A stretch of DNA of 64,000 nt from contig JACKLY010000001.1 of assembly GCA_024235655.1 (NCBI GenBank), forward strand, positions 310,001 to 374,000. The letters run 5' to 3'. This DNA comes from Zoogloeaceae bacterium. Its GTDB lineage: Bacteria > Pseudomonadota > Gammaproteobacteria > Burkholderiales > Rhodocyclaceae. The notes beneath the pieces are model-generated. The model was not told the DNA's origin and made no database searches. It saw only the letters and a program-made list of their open reading frames with translations. Each line of letters starts with the position of its first letter. The first letter of the stretch is position 1. Position numbers and translations under genes: made by a program. Shown one piece after another: positions 27,901 to 36,193 of the stretch.

Positions 27901-30853
27901 CCTCGGCCACTTCGATCAGCGGGGGCAAGTCGAAATCGTCAGTTGCTACAGGGGAGGCTTCTTCCTCCTGAACTTCATCCAGCGCCAGCGGCGCCATTTC
28001 GATGACTTCAAGTGGCGCCTCTGCTGGCGGGGTGGGCTCGGGTGTTGTGAACTGACGAAGAACGACAGTTTTTGCACTGTCGTAGTCAACTCCATCAGCA
28101 GATGGCGTCGCTACAGGTTGGGGTGTGTCGTCAAGTGTCAGCGGTGGCATGTCCACCGTTTCTTCAACTGCCGCAGCGGGCTCGTCGCGTTCGTAGTCGC
28201 TCAGGTTGCCAAGCACAACCGTGGCGGCCGAACCCTCGAACATGTCGTCGTCGGAGATTTCCGGCGAAGTTTCGTCCAGTGCCAGCGGTGGCAGGTCGAT
28301 ACTTTCGACAGTTGCTTCAGCGGGTGCCGGTGCTGTCGGTTCATCCTGTCCGAAATTGCCGAGCACGAGCGTCGCTGCAGCACCTTCGAAAGATTCATCG
28401 TCATCGATAGTGTCAGCAACTGCAGGGGCTGCAACTGCCGGCGCCGGCGCCGCCGGGGCTTCTGCCGGTGCCCGAAGTTTGATGGCAAGGGCCGTCAGCG
28501 CGGCAGCATCCGGGGTGGGGAATGCATGGTTTTCGAGGTGCTCGACCCAGGCCGAGAAAATGCTGTGACTGTCAGCAATCAGCTCGCAGAGCTGAGGCGT
28601 GGCATCCATTTCCTGGCGTAACCATTGATTGAGCGTCTGTTCGATTTCCCAGGCCACCTCGCCCAGATCGCGCAGACCCACCATGCGCCCGGAGCCTTTC
28701 AGCGTGTGGAAGGAGCGCCGGATGTTGGTCAGTACTTCCGAATTGTGCGGCTGACCACGCAGGATGTTCAGGTTGCTGCCGATGGCTTCAAGGACTTCCT
28801 TGGCTTCTTCAATGAAGATTTCCAGCAACTCGGCGTCCAGCTCTTCTTCAGCAGCCTGTGCCAGCTGCATGGTTTCCGCAGAAGGCGTGGGCGCATCTGA
28901 CTTGCGTGGTTTGATGCTGGCGAGGGCTTCGTCAAGCGCCGGTGTGGCAGCCTCCGAGTCAAGTGCCGACAACATGGCTTTGGCCTGCTGGCCAAGGGTG
29001 CTGTCAGCAACAAGATCGGCGTCCTGTTTCAGGTTTTCCAGGCTTTGCTTGAGTTCCTGGCGCAGGCGGGCATCGCTTGGCTGTTCCTTGACTGCCTGCA
29101 ACAAGGCCTGGGTGTTGCGCTTTGCTTCTTCAAGATCCTTCTCGACCGAGCCTTCGTCAGCTTCTTCTTCCACGCCCGATTCCGGCGCTGCCTTCATGGC
29201 CTTGGTGAACTGGGCAAAGTCAGTAGCGCCGTGTTGCATGGCGTCGATGAAGAAGCCAAGGGCGGAGAGCTTGTCGGCAACCCGTTCGAAGTCCGCTTCA
29301 AGCGGTGTATAGCTGTCTTCAGCAAAGCGTTTGATGTCGGCTTCGCATTCCTTCAGCGTACTGACGGCAGATTCCTGCCCCATGATCATCAATGCGCCAA
29401 CAATCTGATGCATGGGGGCTGCCAGTGTGGCCAACTCGGCACGCTTGCCGGCATCGCGGAAGAAGCCGTCAAGTACCTGCTCGATTTGCGCGAGATTATT
29501 CTGTATTTCGCGGGCAACCTGGCCGATCAGCAGCTTTTCCTGAGCCTGACGTGACATCTCGTCGAGCAGCGGGATTTCAGCACCGGGTTCAGGCGGGTTG
29601 TCGGCGAGGAAGCCGTGCAGACGCGCGACCATGACATCGACCTGATGTGCAAAATCGCTGCCGAGGCGGGTAAAGTTTTCCTGAGCATTCTGGGCCAGCA
29701 GAATCGCCGTAGCGATTTCCATGGCCAGCCCTTCTGAATGCCGCGCCGGTTTCTCTGCCAGCCAGTTGGCGGTATTCGCAATCGCCTGTGCGAGACGTCG
29801 ATAATCGGTATGCCCCAGTTGACCGATGGCCTGTTGCAGGTGCGCCGAGTTTTCGCGGAAGGCATGCAAGGCCTGCGCCGTGCCGGCACAGAATTTATTC
29901 CAGGATTCCTCGGTGGCCGAGATCATTTCCCGCAGGCGTCGCCGCTGCTGTTCCTGCGGTGCGGCAACCGGAGCGGTTTCGGGTATGGCCTGGTCGAGTT
30001 GATAGGTGTTTTTGACCTGGCGTACCAGATCACTGCCACTGTCGGCTTGCGCGACCTGATACAGGGCATCGCGCATCAGGCGCTCGGCGACATTCTTCGA
30101 GCCTTCCTGCAGGCGGCGAATCTGCAGGTCAATCCTGGCGCAGAGTTGCTTGATGTCGACTTCAGCAGGCAAGGCGCCTTCGGAGAGGGCAGCCAGCATG
30201 CCGGTGGCTACCCACCAGAAAGCACGTGAGGAGGCAAGCTCCTGGGTGGCTTCGACCTGTCGCGTTGCTGCAAGCATTTCAAGGACGCCGGCGGTATCTG
30301 CCGAATTTCTCAGCCAGGCCAGCAAGCCACGCTGGAAACGGGCACGCTGAGTGCGCAGCAACTGTTGCAGTTCGCCGCGAGCCAGTGCTTGCGTTGCCGC
30401 CCGTCGCGGTGGGCGCAGTGTCAGGTCAGGGAAGAAAAGATCGGTTGCCGAGATCTTTTTATCGCCCCGTGCCGCCAGCAACTGGCTGTAAACCGGCATC
30501 AGGCGTAATGGCTGATTGGGCTCTCCGCCGATCAGGTCATCCAGATAGTGCTGGATGGCTTCCAGTGCTTCGCGAACCAGTACGCTTTCTTCGGGGGCCA
30601 CCGGGCCGTTACGGCCTTCGAGTTTTTCGAGCAGGCTTTCCAGTGCATCGGTGAACTGGGTCACACCGTCCAGGCCGACAATGGCCAGTGCGCCGCGTAC
30701 CTGATGCAGGTGGGTTCGGCAAAACTTCAACTGGGTCGTATCGCCGCCGGCAGCAAAAAGTCCCAGTGCCTCGCCAGCACGTTCCAGTGCGAGATCAATC
30801 TCGCTTTTGACCCAGGTCAGCGGGCCGACGTCAAATTCCGTCGCGGCATTCAT
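24932..30853 (-). CDS. chpA: Pil-Chp hybrid chemotaxis kinase ChpA/PilL (multi-Hpt CheA with C-terminal receiver)
   Basis: A very large CheA-type kinase of 1973 aa controlling type IV pilus behaviour. An N-terminal FimL-like region contains a degenerate Hpt-like motif (HQVRG, His50). Three clear Hpt sites follow: FHTLKGSGRM (His716), AHTLAGISG (His1088) and FHTLKGSARM (His1255), separated by acidic Ala/Pro/Glu-rich linkers. The kinase part has a dimerisation helix (LVNEAGELSIARARIE, about 1375), ATPase boxes LLRNAVAHGLE (about 1556), DDGAGLNF and GRGIGMDVVKTEV (about 1650), a CheW-like domain (about 1690-1820), and a receiver (about 1850-1970) with phospho-acceptor Asp1900. The ATG at 30853 is chosen; a TTG six codons earlier is possible. 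Last gene of the pilGHIJ-chpA cluster. Confidence 0.95.
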   Translation of the reverse strand: MNAATEFDVGPLTWVKSEIDLALERAGEALGLFAAGGDTTQLKFCRTHLHQVRGALAIVGLDGVTQFTDALESLLEKLEGRNGPVAPEESVLVREALEAIQHYLDDLIGGEPNQPLRLMPVYSQLLAARGDKKISATDLFFPDLTLRPPRRAATQALARGELQQLLRTQRARFQRGLLAWLRNSADTAGVLEMLAATRQVEATQELASSRAFWWVATGMLAALSEGALPAEVDIKQLCARIDLQIRRLQEGSKNVAERLMRDALYQVAQADSGSDLVRQVKNTYQLDQAIPETAPVAAPQEQQRRRLREMISATEESWNKFCAGTAQALHAFRENSAHLQQAIGQLGHTDYRRLAQAIANTANWLAEKPARHSEGLAMEIATAILLAQNAQENFTRLGSDFAHQVDVMVARLHGFLADNPPEPGAEIPLLDEMSRQAQEKLLIGQVAREIQNNLAQIEQVLDGFFRDAGKRAELATLAAPMHQIVGALMIMGQESAVSTLKECEADIKRFAEDSYTPLEADFERVADKLSALGFFIDAMQHGATDFAQFTKAMKAAPESGVEEEADEGSVEKDLEEAKRNTQALLQAVKEQPSDARLRQELKQSLENLKQDADLVADSTLGQQAKAMLSALDSEAATPALDEALASIKPRKSDAPTPSAETMQLAQAAEEELDAELLEIFIEEAKEVLEAIGSNLNILRGQPHNSEVLTNIRRSFHTLKGSGRMVGLRDLGEVAWEIEQTLNQWLRQEMDATPQLCELIADSHSIFSAWVEHLENHAFPTPDAAALTALAIKLRAPAEAPAAPAPAVAAPAVADTIDDDESFEGAAATLVLGNFGQDEPTAPAPAEATVESIDLPPLALDETSPEISDDDMFEGSAATVVLGNLSDYERDEPAAAVEETVDMPPLTLDDTPQPVATPSADGVDYDSAKTVVLRQFTTPEPTPPAEAPLEVIEMAPLALDEVQEEEASPVATDDFDLPPLIEVAEEAEAEAEVEAVEPVIIAEPDTPAVEASDDETEAREEPAVAAIEISPPEDLPADDEVLQLSISPTLYDIFLEEARSHLTTLRSEFVTLADDPTQPTGRQMARAAHTLAGISGTVGLADINRLGASLEHALLRRETTDKADSISAIEVLRQTITALEDMVHRVAGMRKPQAAPHLVEALDQVYPLPAQTTEQTDDTEQGLEAIPDQLPAAPGVAVPSILADLPNVKDELDEQLLPIFLEEADELTESINENLRNWRANPADGEIARSLHRLFHTLKGSARMAGAMMLGEITHAIEARVEQAAKAGSATPELIDEIEFTLDSVAQILERMQQGETVDTAPAPETEESEPGAAAPDDEPRASAVVQADDSELAAEGTEEAAVQRATLRVRADLVDQLVNEAGELSIARARIEGEMIGLKSSLLDLTENVIRLRRQLRDIEIQAESQMQSRIAQTDEKHAGFDPLEFDRFTRFQELTRMMAESVNDVATVQQNLLKNHDDANAAILAQARMNRQLQQELMAIRMVPFSSQAERLYRIVRQTAKEIGKRANLEIRGGQVELDRSVLDKIGAPLEHLLRNAVAHGLEDRNTRLDHGKTEIGEVTLTLAQEGNEIILTMADDGAGLNFERIRARGIEAGLLAEDEEANEGRLIKLIFTPGFSTASEVNQIAGRGIGMDVVKTEVGELGGRIEVNSVAGKGTTFRLYIPLTLAVTQALLVRAGTHAYAIPSPMIEQVLELKEAFLARIREAGEAEWLGNKYPYRFLPHLLGDETALPEARRQYWVLLLRSGQQRIAVQVDELKGNREIVVKNIGQQLSRVVGIDGATVLGDGQVVLILNPVALASRTRALHIAETMAGNTPLHAAAPESNISTLPTVMIVDDSLTVRKITGRLLAREGYQVLTAKDGVDALEQMLDIIPDVLLVDIEMPRMDGFDLTRNVRADNKLKHVPIIMITSRTADKHRNYAFEIGVNNYLGKPYQEDELLQLVDEYTRAKKLH

Positions 30854-30880
30854 GCGGTGCCATTTCTCCAAGCGAAGGGC

Positions 30881-33043
30881 TTAAGCAACCTTGAAGCCGG
30901 CAACCGAACCCTTGAGTTCCGTTGCCAGCGCGGCGAGTTCGCCAACGGCCTCTGCAGTACGCTGCGTACCGGCGGTGGCCTGTTCGGTCACTCGCAGAAT
31001 GTCCTGCATCTTGCTGGCCACGCCAGTCGCAGACTGAGCCTGCTGCTGCGTATCGGTCGAGATATTCTCAATCAGGCCGGCAAGCATGCGCGACACGTCG
31101 CCAATTTCTGCCAGCGCCTGACCGGCCGCATCGGAACGCTTGGCTCCTTCAACCACGCCCTGGGTCGATTGTTCCATGGCGGAGACGGCATCCTGTGTAT
31201 CTGTCTGAATGGTTTTTACAATCGCAGCAATCTGTTTTGTTGCTTCTGCGGAACGTTCGGCCAGTCGCTGCACTTCTTCAGCAACCACGGTAAAGCCGCG
31301 GCCCGCATCACCGGCAGAAGCAGCCTGAATGGCTGCGTTCAAGGCCAGCACGTTGGTCTGCTCGGTAATGTCGGAAATCAGTTCCACGATCTCGCCGATC
31401 TCCTGTGACGATTCGCCAAGACGCTTGATCCGCTTCGAAGTTTCCTGGATCTGCTCGCGAATTTCGTTCATGCCCTTGATCGAATCCTGCACAGCCAGCG
31501 TGCCTTTTTCGGCGGCTGCCAGTGACTGGTTTGCGACCTGGGCAGACTGATTGGCGTTGTTCGAAACCTGGTTCATTGAGCGCGCCATGTCCAGCGCCGA
31601 GCGGCCGGCATCCTGAATTTCAAGTGACTGCTTTTCGGCAGCGGCGAGCAGCTGGGCCGAAGTCTGCTGGGCGATCTCGGTGGCCTGTGTCACCCGGCCT
31701 GCCGCGTCGTTGATCCGGCCGACCAGCACGCGAAGTTCTTCAATGGTGTAGTTGATCGAGTCGGCGATGGCGCCCGTGATGTCTTCCGACACGGTCGCGG
31801 TGACGGTCAGGTCGCCGTCGGCCAAGTCGCCCAGTTCGTTCATCAGCCGCAGAATGGCGTCCTGGTTGGTGCGGTTCAAACGCTCGGTTTCCTGCCGGCT
31901 GGTTTCTGCTTCTTCTGCGCGTCGTGCCGAGTCGTCGAGGTAGACCTTGGCCATCAGGCCGAGAATTCCCAGGGACAGGAGAGAGAGGACGGCGAGAAAC
32001 AGAACATAGGTGCCACGTTGTGCCAGGTTGCTTTGGTAGGCCTCTGCCAGTTTGTCGGTTGCCTGCAGCAGCCCTTCAGAGTCGCGGAAAATGCTGGCGC
32101 CGGCTTGCTTGGCAAGCACCAGTCGCTGCATCGAACCGAGAATGCCGCCGACGGCCTCGCGGTAGTCCTTGAATGTGGCGTCAAGTTCGGCGAGCTTGGC
32201 TTTTGTGTCGGCATCGGCGGTGGCACCGATGCGCAGGGTTTCACTGCCCTTGGTCAGTGCTGTCAGCAGATCGCGGAAGGTATTGGTGTCCTTGCCCAGA
32301 AGAAAGGCAACCTCCGGGTCAATCGCATCACCGACAAGCAGTGCGGAAGCGTTTTTGGCGATTCGTTGGGTCAGCATCACCAACTGGTTGGCGGCCACAA
32401 TTTCACGTGCGCCACCACCGGATTGGAGTTTGAGGGCGGCAACCTGTTCGGCAAGTTCAAGCAGCAGCGGGTTCTTTTCGTCAATGGTTGAAACGTCCTT
32501 GCCGAGGGCGATCAGGTTCTTTTCCATTTCCAGCAACTGGGCCGCATTCTTGTCGGTCTTGCTCCAGTCGGCGGTCAGTGTCTGCAATTCACCCTGGACG
32601 TCATCGGGGGAAGGAGGGACATTGATTTCGTTGACGTTGCCGCCATTGGTCAGCACACCCGTCAGTTGCGAGAACCGGTCACGCGAATCCTTGAGCTGTT
32701 TGAAAGCCGTCGGATTTCCCTGCAGTGCCAGACTGGAAGCTTTCGCCAGTCGCTGCGAGAGCATGCGCATTTCACCCGAGGCGGCGACGTAGGCCGTGCC
32801 GTAGTTTGATTCGCGGGTGTCGTGGATAATCAGGGCAGCCAGCAAACCAACCGCCAGCAGCAGGGCGCCGCCCAGAATCTGCAGTTGCTTGTTGACCGAA
32901 TACTGGTTGAGAAATGAAAGCGCAGCGCCTTTCTTCCCTTTGCTGCCACCGCTGTCCATGACCGTTTGTGCAGCAATCGTTTCATCTACGGCAGAGGATT
33001 TCTTGCTTCCTCCGAGTCCAGGCAGTTTCAGGTTGAGCGCCAT
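30881..33043 (-). CDS. pilJ: Type IV pilus methyl-accepting chemoreceptor PilJ
   Basis: 720 aa chemoreceptor of the Pil-Chp system. A cytoplasmic N-terminal tail of about 50 residues precedes the first membrane helix (ILGGALLLAVGLLAALII), a long periplasmic PilJ-type helical sensor region follows, then a second membrane helix (VLFLAVLSLLSLGILGLMA), a HAMP-like segment and a coiled-coil signalling domain with hairpin tip (NAAIQAASAGDAGRGFTVVA). No C-terminal CheR tether pentapeptide is visible. It would signal to ChpA through the CheW-like PilI encoded 55 bp upstream. Confidence 0.95.
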   Translation of the reverse strand: MALNLKLPGLGGSKKSSAVDETIAAQTVMDSGGSKGKKGAALSFLNQYSVNKQLQILGGALLLAVGLLAALIIHDTRESNYGTAYVAASGEMRMLSQRLAKASSLALQGNPTAFKQLKDSRDRFSQLTGVLTNGGNVNEINVPPSPDDVQGELQTLTADWSKTDKNAAQLLEMEKNLIALGKDVSTIDEKNPLLLELAEQVAALKLQSGGGAREIVAANQLVMLTQRIAKNASALLVGDAIDPEVAFLLGKDTNTFRDLLTALTKGSETLRIGATADADTKAKLAELDATFKDYREAVGGILGSMQRLVLAKQAGASIFRDSEGLLQATDKLAEAYQSNLAQRGTYVLFLAVLSLLSLGILGLMAKVYLDDSARRAEEAETSRQETERLNRTNQDAILRLMNELGDLADGDLTVTATVSEDITGAIADSINYTIEELRVLVGRINDAAGRVTQATEIAQQTSAQLLAAAEKQSLEIQDAGRSALDMARSMNQVSNNANQSAQVANQSLAAAEKGTLAVQDSIKGMNEIREQIQETSKRIKRLGESSQEIGEIVELISDITEQTNVLALNAAIQAASAGDAGRGFTVVAEEVQRLAERSAEATKQIAAIVKTIQTDTQDAVSAMEQSTQGVVEGAKRSDAAGQALAEIGDVSRMLAGLIENISTDTQQQAQSATGVASKMQDILRVTEQATAGTQRTAEAVGELAALATELKGSVAGFKVA

Positions 33044-33098
33044 CAGTCGTCTCCAGTTTTCTTTTGTGTCTTGGTCGTTCAGTCAGTGCGTGACGGGG

Positions 33099-33611
33099 TC
33101 AGGCACCAATTTCCATAAAATCAGGGTCCGCCAGCAGGGCGCGGACATTCAGTTTTTTCCATTCCTGGCCATTCGCATCCACAACCCGCTCACTCTCCCA
33201 GGCGTGCGCGTTGGCAGCGGCCGGTGCCGGCGAAAATTGATCCGGGTTTTTCAGGCCGAGCATGCGGGTGACCAACAGAGCGGCGTTGCTGCCGTGCTTG
33301 GTGCCAATCAGCAACAGGCGCGAACTGGCATTCATCGGCGTTGCCTCCCCGCCGCGAAGCGCCGAGAAATCAGCGACGGAATACAGATTGCCGCGAATAT
33401 TGGCGATGCCGGAGAACCATTTTTTGGTGAGCGGTACCGGAGTGAGTTGTGGCAAAGGAACAATCTCCCCGGAGTCGGAGAGATTGAGAAGCCAATGGTC
33501 GTTTCCTGTCTGGACGCCAAGCAGTGCCAGGCTGGCCTTGCCATGTGCAGCAGTGGTCAGACGGTCGGCAAGGTACTCCTGGAATTCCCGGAGGCTGATC
33601 TTCTTTGCCAT
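33099..33611 (-). CDS. pilI: CheW-like adaptor PilI
   Basis: 170 aa CheW-domain protein linking PilJ to ChpA. The N-terminus SLREFQEYLADRL is typical of PilI, and the core contains WFSGIANIRGNLYSVADFSAL, the usual CheW signature region. The ATG at 33611 follows pilH by 14 bp, and pilJ follows after 55 bp. Confidence 0.92.
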   Translation of the reverse strand: MAKKISLREFQEYLADRLTTAAHGKASLALLGVQTGNDHWLLNLSDSGEIVPLPQLTPVPLTKKWFSGIANIRGNLYSVADFSALRGGEATPMNASSRLLLIGTKHGSNAALLVTRMLGLKNPDQFSPAPAAANAHAWESERVVDANGQEWKKLNVRALLADPDFMEIGA

Positions 33612-33625
33612 GCTCTACGGGTTTC

Positions 33626-33988
33626 TCAAAGAGCCGAAATCTTGGCCAGCAGCTCTTCCGGATTGACCGGCTTGACCAGGTAATCCTGTGCTCCCTGACG
33701 CAGGCCCCAGATCTTGTCGGTTTCCTGGCCTTTGGAGGTGCACATCAGAACCGGGATGTGTTTGGTGCTTTCGTCACGGGTCAGGGTGCGGGTTGCCTGA
33801 TAGCCATTCAGGCCCGGCATCACCACATCCATGATGATCAGATCCGGCTTTTCTGCTTTGGCAGTAGTGACGCCTTCCTCACCGCTTTCGGCAGTGACGA
33901 CCTGATAGCCGTTCTTGGTCAGCAGGTCGACCATGAAATGGCGCTCGGTCGGCGAATCATCAACAACGAGAATTTTTTTGACAGGCAT
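33626..33988 (-). CDS. pilH: Twitching response regulator PilH (single receiver domain)
   Basis: 120 aa, receiver domain only: acidic pair Asp10-Asp11, phospho-acceptor Asp54 (LIIMDVVMPGLNG), Thr/Ser switch in MCTSKGQ, and conserved Lys in YLVKPVNPEELL. PilH is the CheY-like output of the Chp system thought to act on pilus retraction. It lies between pilG and pilI. Confidence 0.94.
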   Translation of the reverse strand: MPVKKILVVDDSPTERHFMVDLLTKNGYQVVTAESGEEGVTTAKAEKPDLIIMDVVMPGLNGYQATRTLTRDESTKHIPVLMCTSKGQETDKIWGLRQGAQDYLVKPVNPEELLAKISAL

Positions 33989-34026
33989 GCTGTTACTCCG
34001 TAAATGCTTTTATGGCGAGTTCGTTA

Positions 34027-34422
34027 CTAAACCTGTTGCGGCGCGAAACTCGCCACCGCCTGCAACAGACTGTCTTTGGTGAAAGGTTTGGTCAGATACT
34101 GGTCAGAGCCGACCATGCGACCGCGTGCTCGGTCGAAGAGTCCGTCCTTGGATGAGAGCATGATGACCGGGGTGGCCCGGAAGCGGGAATTTTTCTTGAT
34201 CAGGGCGCAGGTTTGATAGCCATCGAGACGCGGCATCATGATGTCGCAGAATACGATGTCGGGCTGGTGATCGGCGATTTTCGACAAGGCGTCAAAACCA
34301 TCCTCAGCGAGCAGCACCTGACATCCGGCCTGAACCAGAAATATTTCGGCACTGCGCCGGATGGTGTTGCTGTCGTCAATCACCATGACCTTTACGCCGC
34401 GCAAGTTTGCAGCTTCAGCCAA
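34027..34422 (-). CDS. pilG: Twitching response regulator PilG (single receiver domain)
   Basis: 131 aa CheY-like receiver: Asp16/Asp17 in VIDDSNTIRRSAEIFL, phospho-acceptor Asp60 (FCDIMMPRLDGYQT), MLSSKDG switch and YLTKPFTKDSLL. The IRRSAEIFL block is characteristic of PilG, which promotes pilus extension. The start is an unusual TTG at 34422: AGGAGG is placed six bases before it and no ATG exists until codon 13. It is the first gene of the Pil-Chp operon and divergent from thiD. Confidence 0.93.
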   Translation of the reverse strand: MAEAANLRGVKVMVIDDSNTIRRSAEIFLVQAGCQVLLAEDGFDALSKIADHQPDIVFCDIMMPRLDGYQTCALIKKNSRFRATPVIMLSSKDGLFDRARGRMVGSDQYLTKPFTKDSLLQAVASFAPQQV

Positions 34423-34657
34423 TTCCTTCCTCCTGGAGCCGGGTGAGTTGTATTTAATGTAGAACGATCACGGCCCGGCACCGAACCATTTGCTACCAAC
34501 TATACCGTAACTCTATCAATTTTCGATCATTTCAAATTTGTTCGTGTTTGCCCGGCCAAGGGCACCGCCATGGGCTGCACCACTTATCGGGTAGAATTGG
34601 CAATTCTAGCCAAGCCACTTCCACTGTCCAAGCCCTGCGCGGAGGGCAGTCCAGCGC
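34423..34657. other. Intergenic region between divergent pilG and thiD
   Basis: 235 bp, notably A/T-rich around 34495-34550 compared with its surroundings, consistent with promoters for both flanking operons. No rubredoxin-like small frame and no TPP (THI-box) riboswitch motif was seen. Confidence 0.5.
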
Positions 34658-35542
34658 ATGAATCCAAACCCTCAATCCCTACCCCCCATCGTTCTCACCT
34701 TTGCGGCAACAGATCCTTCGGGCGGTGCCGGCATACAGGCGGATCTGATGACCCTGTCGTCGATGGGTTGCCATCCCTTGTCTGTTGTGACGGCCATTAC
34801 CGTGCAGGATACGTTGGGTGTCGAGGCGGTTTATCCCCTCGATGTCGACTGGGTTGAGGATCAGGCACGCGCCGTGCTGGAGGACATGCCGGTTGCTGCA
34901 TTCAAGATCGGCTTGCTGGGCAGTGTCGAGATTGTCTCGGTGGTTGCCGAAATCGTTTCCGATTACCCCGATATTCCACTGGTGCTCGACCCCGTGCTGG
35001 CCTCGGGTCGAGGCGACGAGCTGGCCAATGAAGATGTGCTGATGGCGATCCGCGAAATGCTGTTGCCGCAAACGACGGTGCTGACGCCGAACAGTATGGA
35101 AGCGCGTCGTCTGGCCGAAGAAGATGAGGATGATGAGCCGCCTGATCTGGCCACCTGTGCCCAGCGTCTGATCAGCGATGGCTGTGAGTATGTCCTGGTG
35201 ACCGGTACGCACGAGAACACCACCAAGGTCATCAATACACTGTACAGCGAAAATGGCCAGGTTCGCAGCGACCGCTGGGATCGGTTGCCGGGCAGCTATC
35301 ATGGCTCGGGCTGCACGCTGGCGTCCGCAATTGCTGCCAATCTGGCCAACGGGCTGGATGTCGCGGATGCCGTGCGTGATGCACAGGAATACACATGGCA
35401 GTCGCTGGCCAATGGTTTCAGGCCGGGCATGGGGCAGCACATCCCGGATCGTTTCTTCTGGGCGCGTAATGCCGAAATTGAACCGGAAGTGCCGGCTGAT
35501 GAAACAGCGCCCCCGGATCAATCCGTGGATTCCGGCAATTAA
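34658..35542 (+). CDS. thiD: Hydroxymethylpyrimidine/phosphomethylpyrimidine kinase
   Basis: ThiD phosphorylates HMP and HMP-P to HMP-PP for thiamine synthesis. 294 aa; the N-terminal substrate block is TFAATDPSGGAGIQADLMTL, the anion hole and catalytic Cys-region is GSYHGSGCTLASAIAANLA. The sequence has a divergent insertion (EEDEDDEPPD) and a C-terminal acidic tail of about 25 residues beyond the usual end. It heads thiD-thiE-hemL-gdx; thiE follows after 3 bp. Confidence 0.94.
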   Translation: MNPNPQSLPPIVLTFAATDPSGGAGIQADLMTLSSMGCHPLSVVTAITVQDTLGVEAVYPLDVDWVEDQARAVLEDMPVAAFKIGLLGSVEIVSVVAEIVSDYPDIPLVLDPVLASGRGDELANEDVLMAIREMLLPQTTVLTPNSMEARRLAEEDEDDEPPDLATCAQRLISDGCEYVLVTGTHENTTKVINTLYSENGQVRSDRWDRLPGSYHGSGCTLASAIAANLANGLDVADAVRDAQEYTWQSLANGFRPGMGQHIPDRFFWARNAEIEPEVPADETAPPDQSVDSGN

Positions 35543-35545
35543 CCG

Positions 35546-36193
35546 ATGAGCGATGGTCTTGGTGGTGGCCGCCTGGCCGGCCTCTATGCAATCACGCCGG
35601 ATGAACCGGATGAACCGACGCTGCTGGCAGCTGCCGGGGCAGTATTGGCGGGCGGTGCGCGCCTGCTGCAGTATCGCGACAAGACTGGAAATGCCGGCCG
35701 CCGCCTGCGCCTGGCGCAGGCGCTGTTGAAAATGTGCCGGCAGCATGCGGCGACGTTTATTATCAATGACGACTGGCAACTGGCCGGGCAAATCGGTGCC
35801 GATGGCGTACACCTTGGCAGTACCGATGGCGACCTGAGTGCTGTGCGACAACAGTTGCCCGCGGGCAGCATTCTCGGCGCATCCTGCTATGCCAGCTTCG
35901 ATCTGGCGCAGAAAGCAGTAGCTGCCGGGGCGGATTATGTGGCGTTCGGGGCGGTATTTCTTTCACCGACCAAGCCACTCGCCGTTCGCGCGCCGCTCGA
36001 TCTGTTTTCACGGTGCCGGCAGGAACTGAGCGTGCCGAGTTGTGCCATTGGCGGCATCACGCTGGAAAATGCTGCGCCAGTGATTGCTGCCGGGGCCAGC
36101 ATGCTGGCCGTCATTACCGATATTTTTGAAGCGCCCGACATTGCCGGGCGCACATCTGCCTATCAATCGCTCTTTGAGGAGTCTTGCCAATGA
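35546..36193 (+). CDS. thiE: Thiamine-phosphate synthase
   Basis: ThiE joins HMP-PP and thiazole phosphate to thiamine phosphate. 215 aa TIM barrel: LYAITPDEPDEPTLL, LLQYRDKTGNAGRRLRLAQ, TFIINDDWQLAGQIGADGVH, GASCYASFDLAQKA, ADYVAFGAVFLSPTKP and CAIGGITLENAAPV. These match the phosphate-binding and pyrophosphate-binding motifs. Its stop overlaps the hemL start (ATGA). Confidence 0.95.
   Translation: MSDGLGGGRLAGLYAITPDEPDEPTLLAAAGAVLAGGARLLQYRDKTGNAGRRLRLAQALLKMCRQHAATFIINDDWQLAGQIGADGVHLGSTDGDLSAVRQQLPAGSILGASCYASFDLAQKAVAAGADYVAFGAVFLSPTKPLAVRAPLDLFSRCRQELSVPSCAIGGITLENAAPVIAAGASMLAVITDIFEAPDIAGRTSAYQSLFEESCQ

Noticed and set aside
34449..34657. TPP riboswitch or rubredoxin gene before thiD / after pilG
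   Set aside because: No THI-box-like sequence and no short frame with CxxC pairs on either strand.
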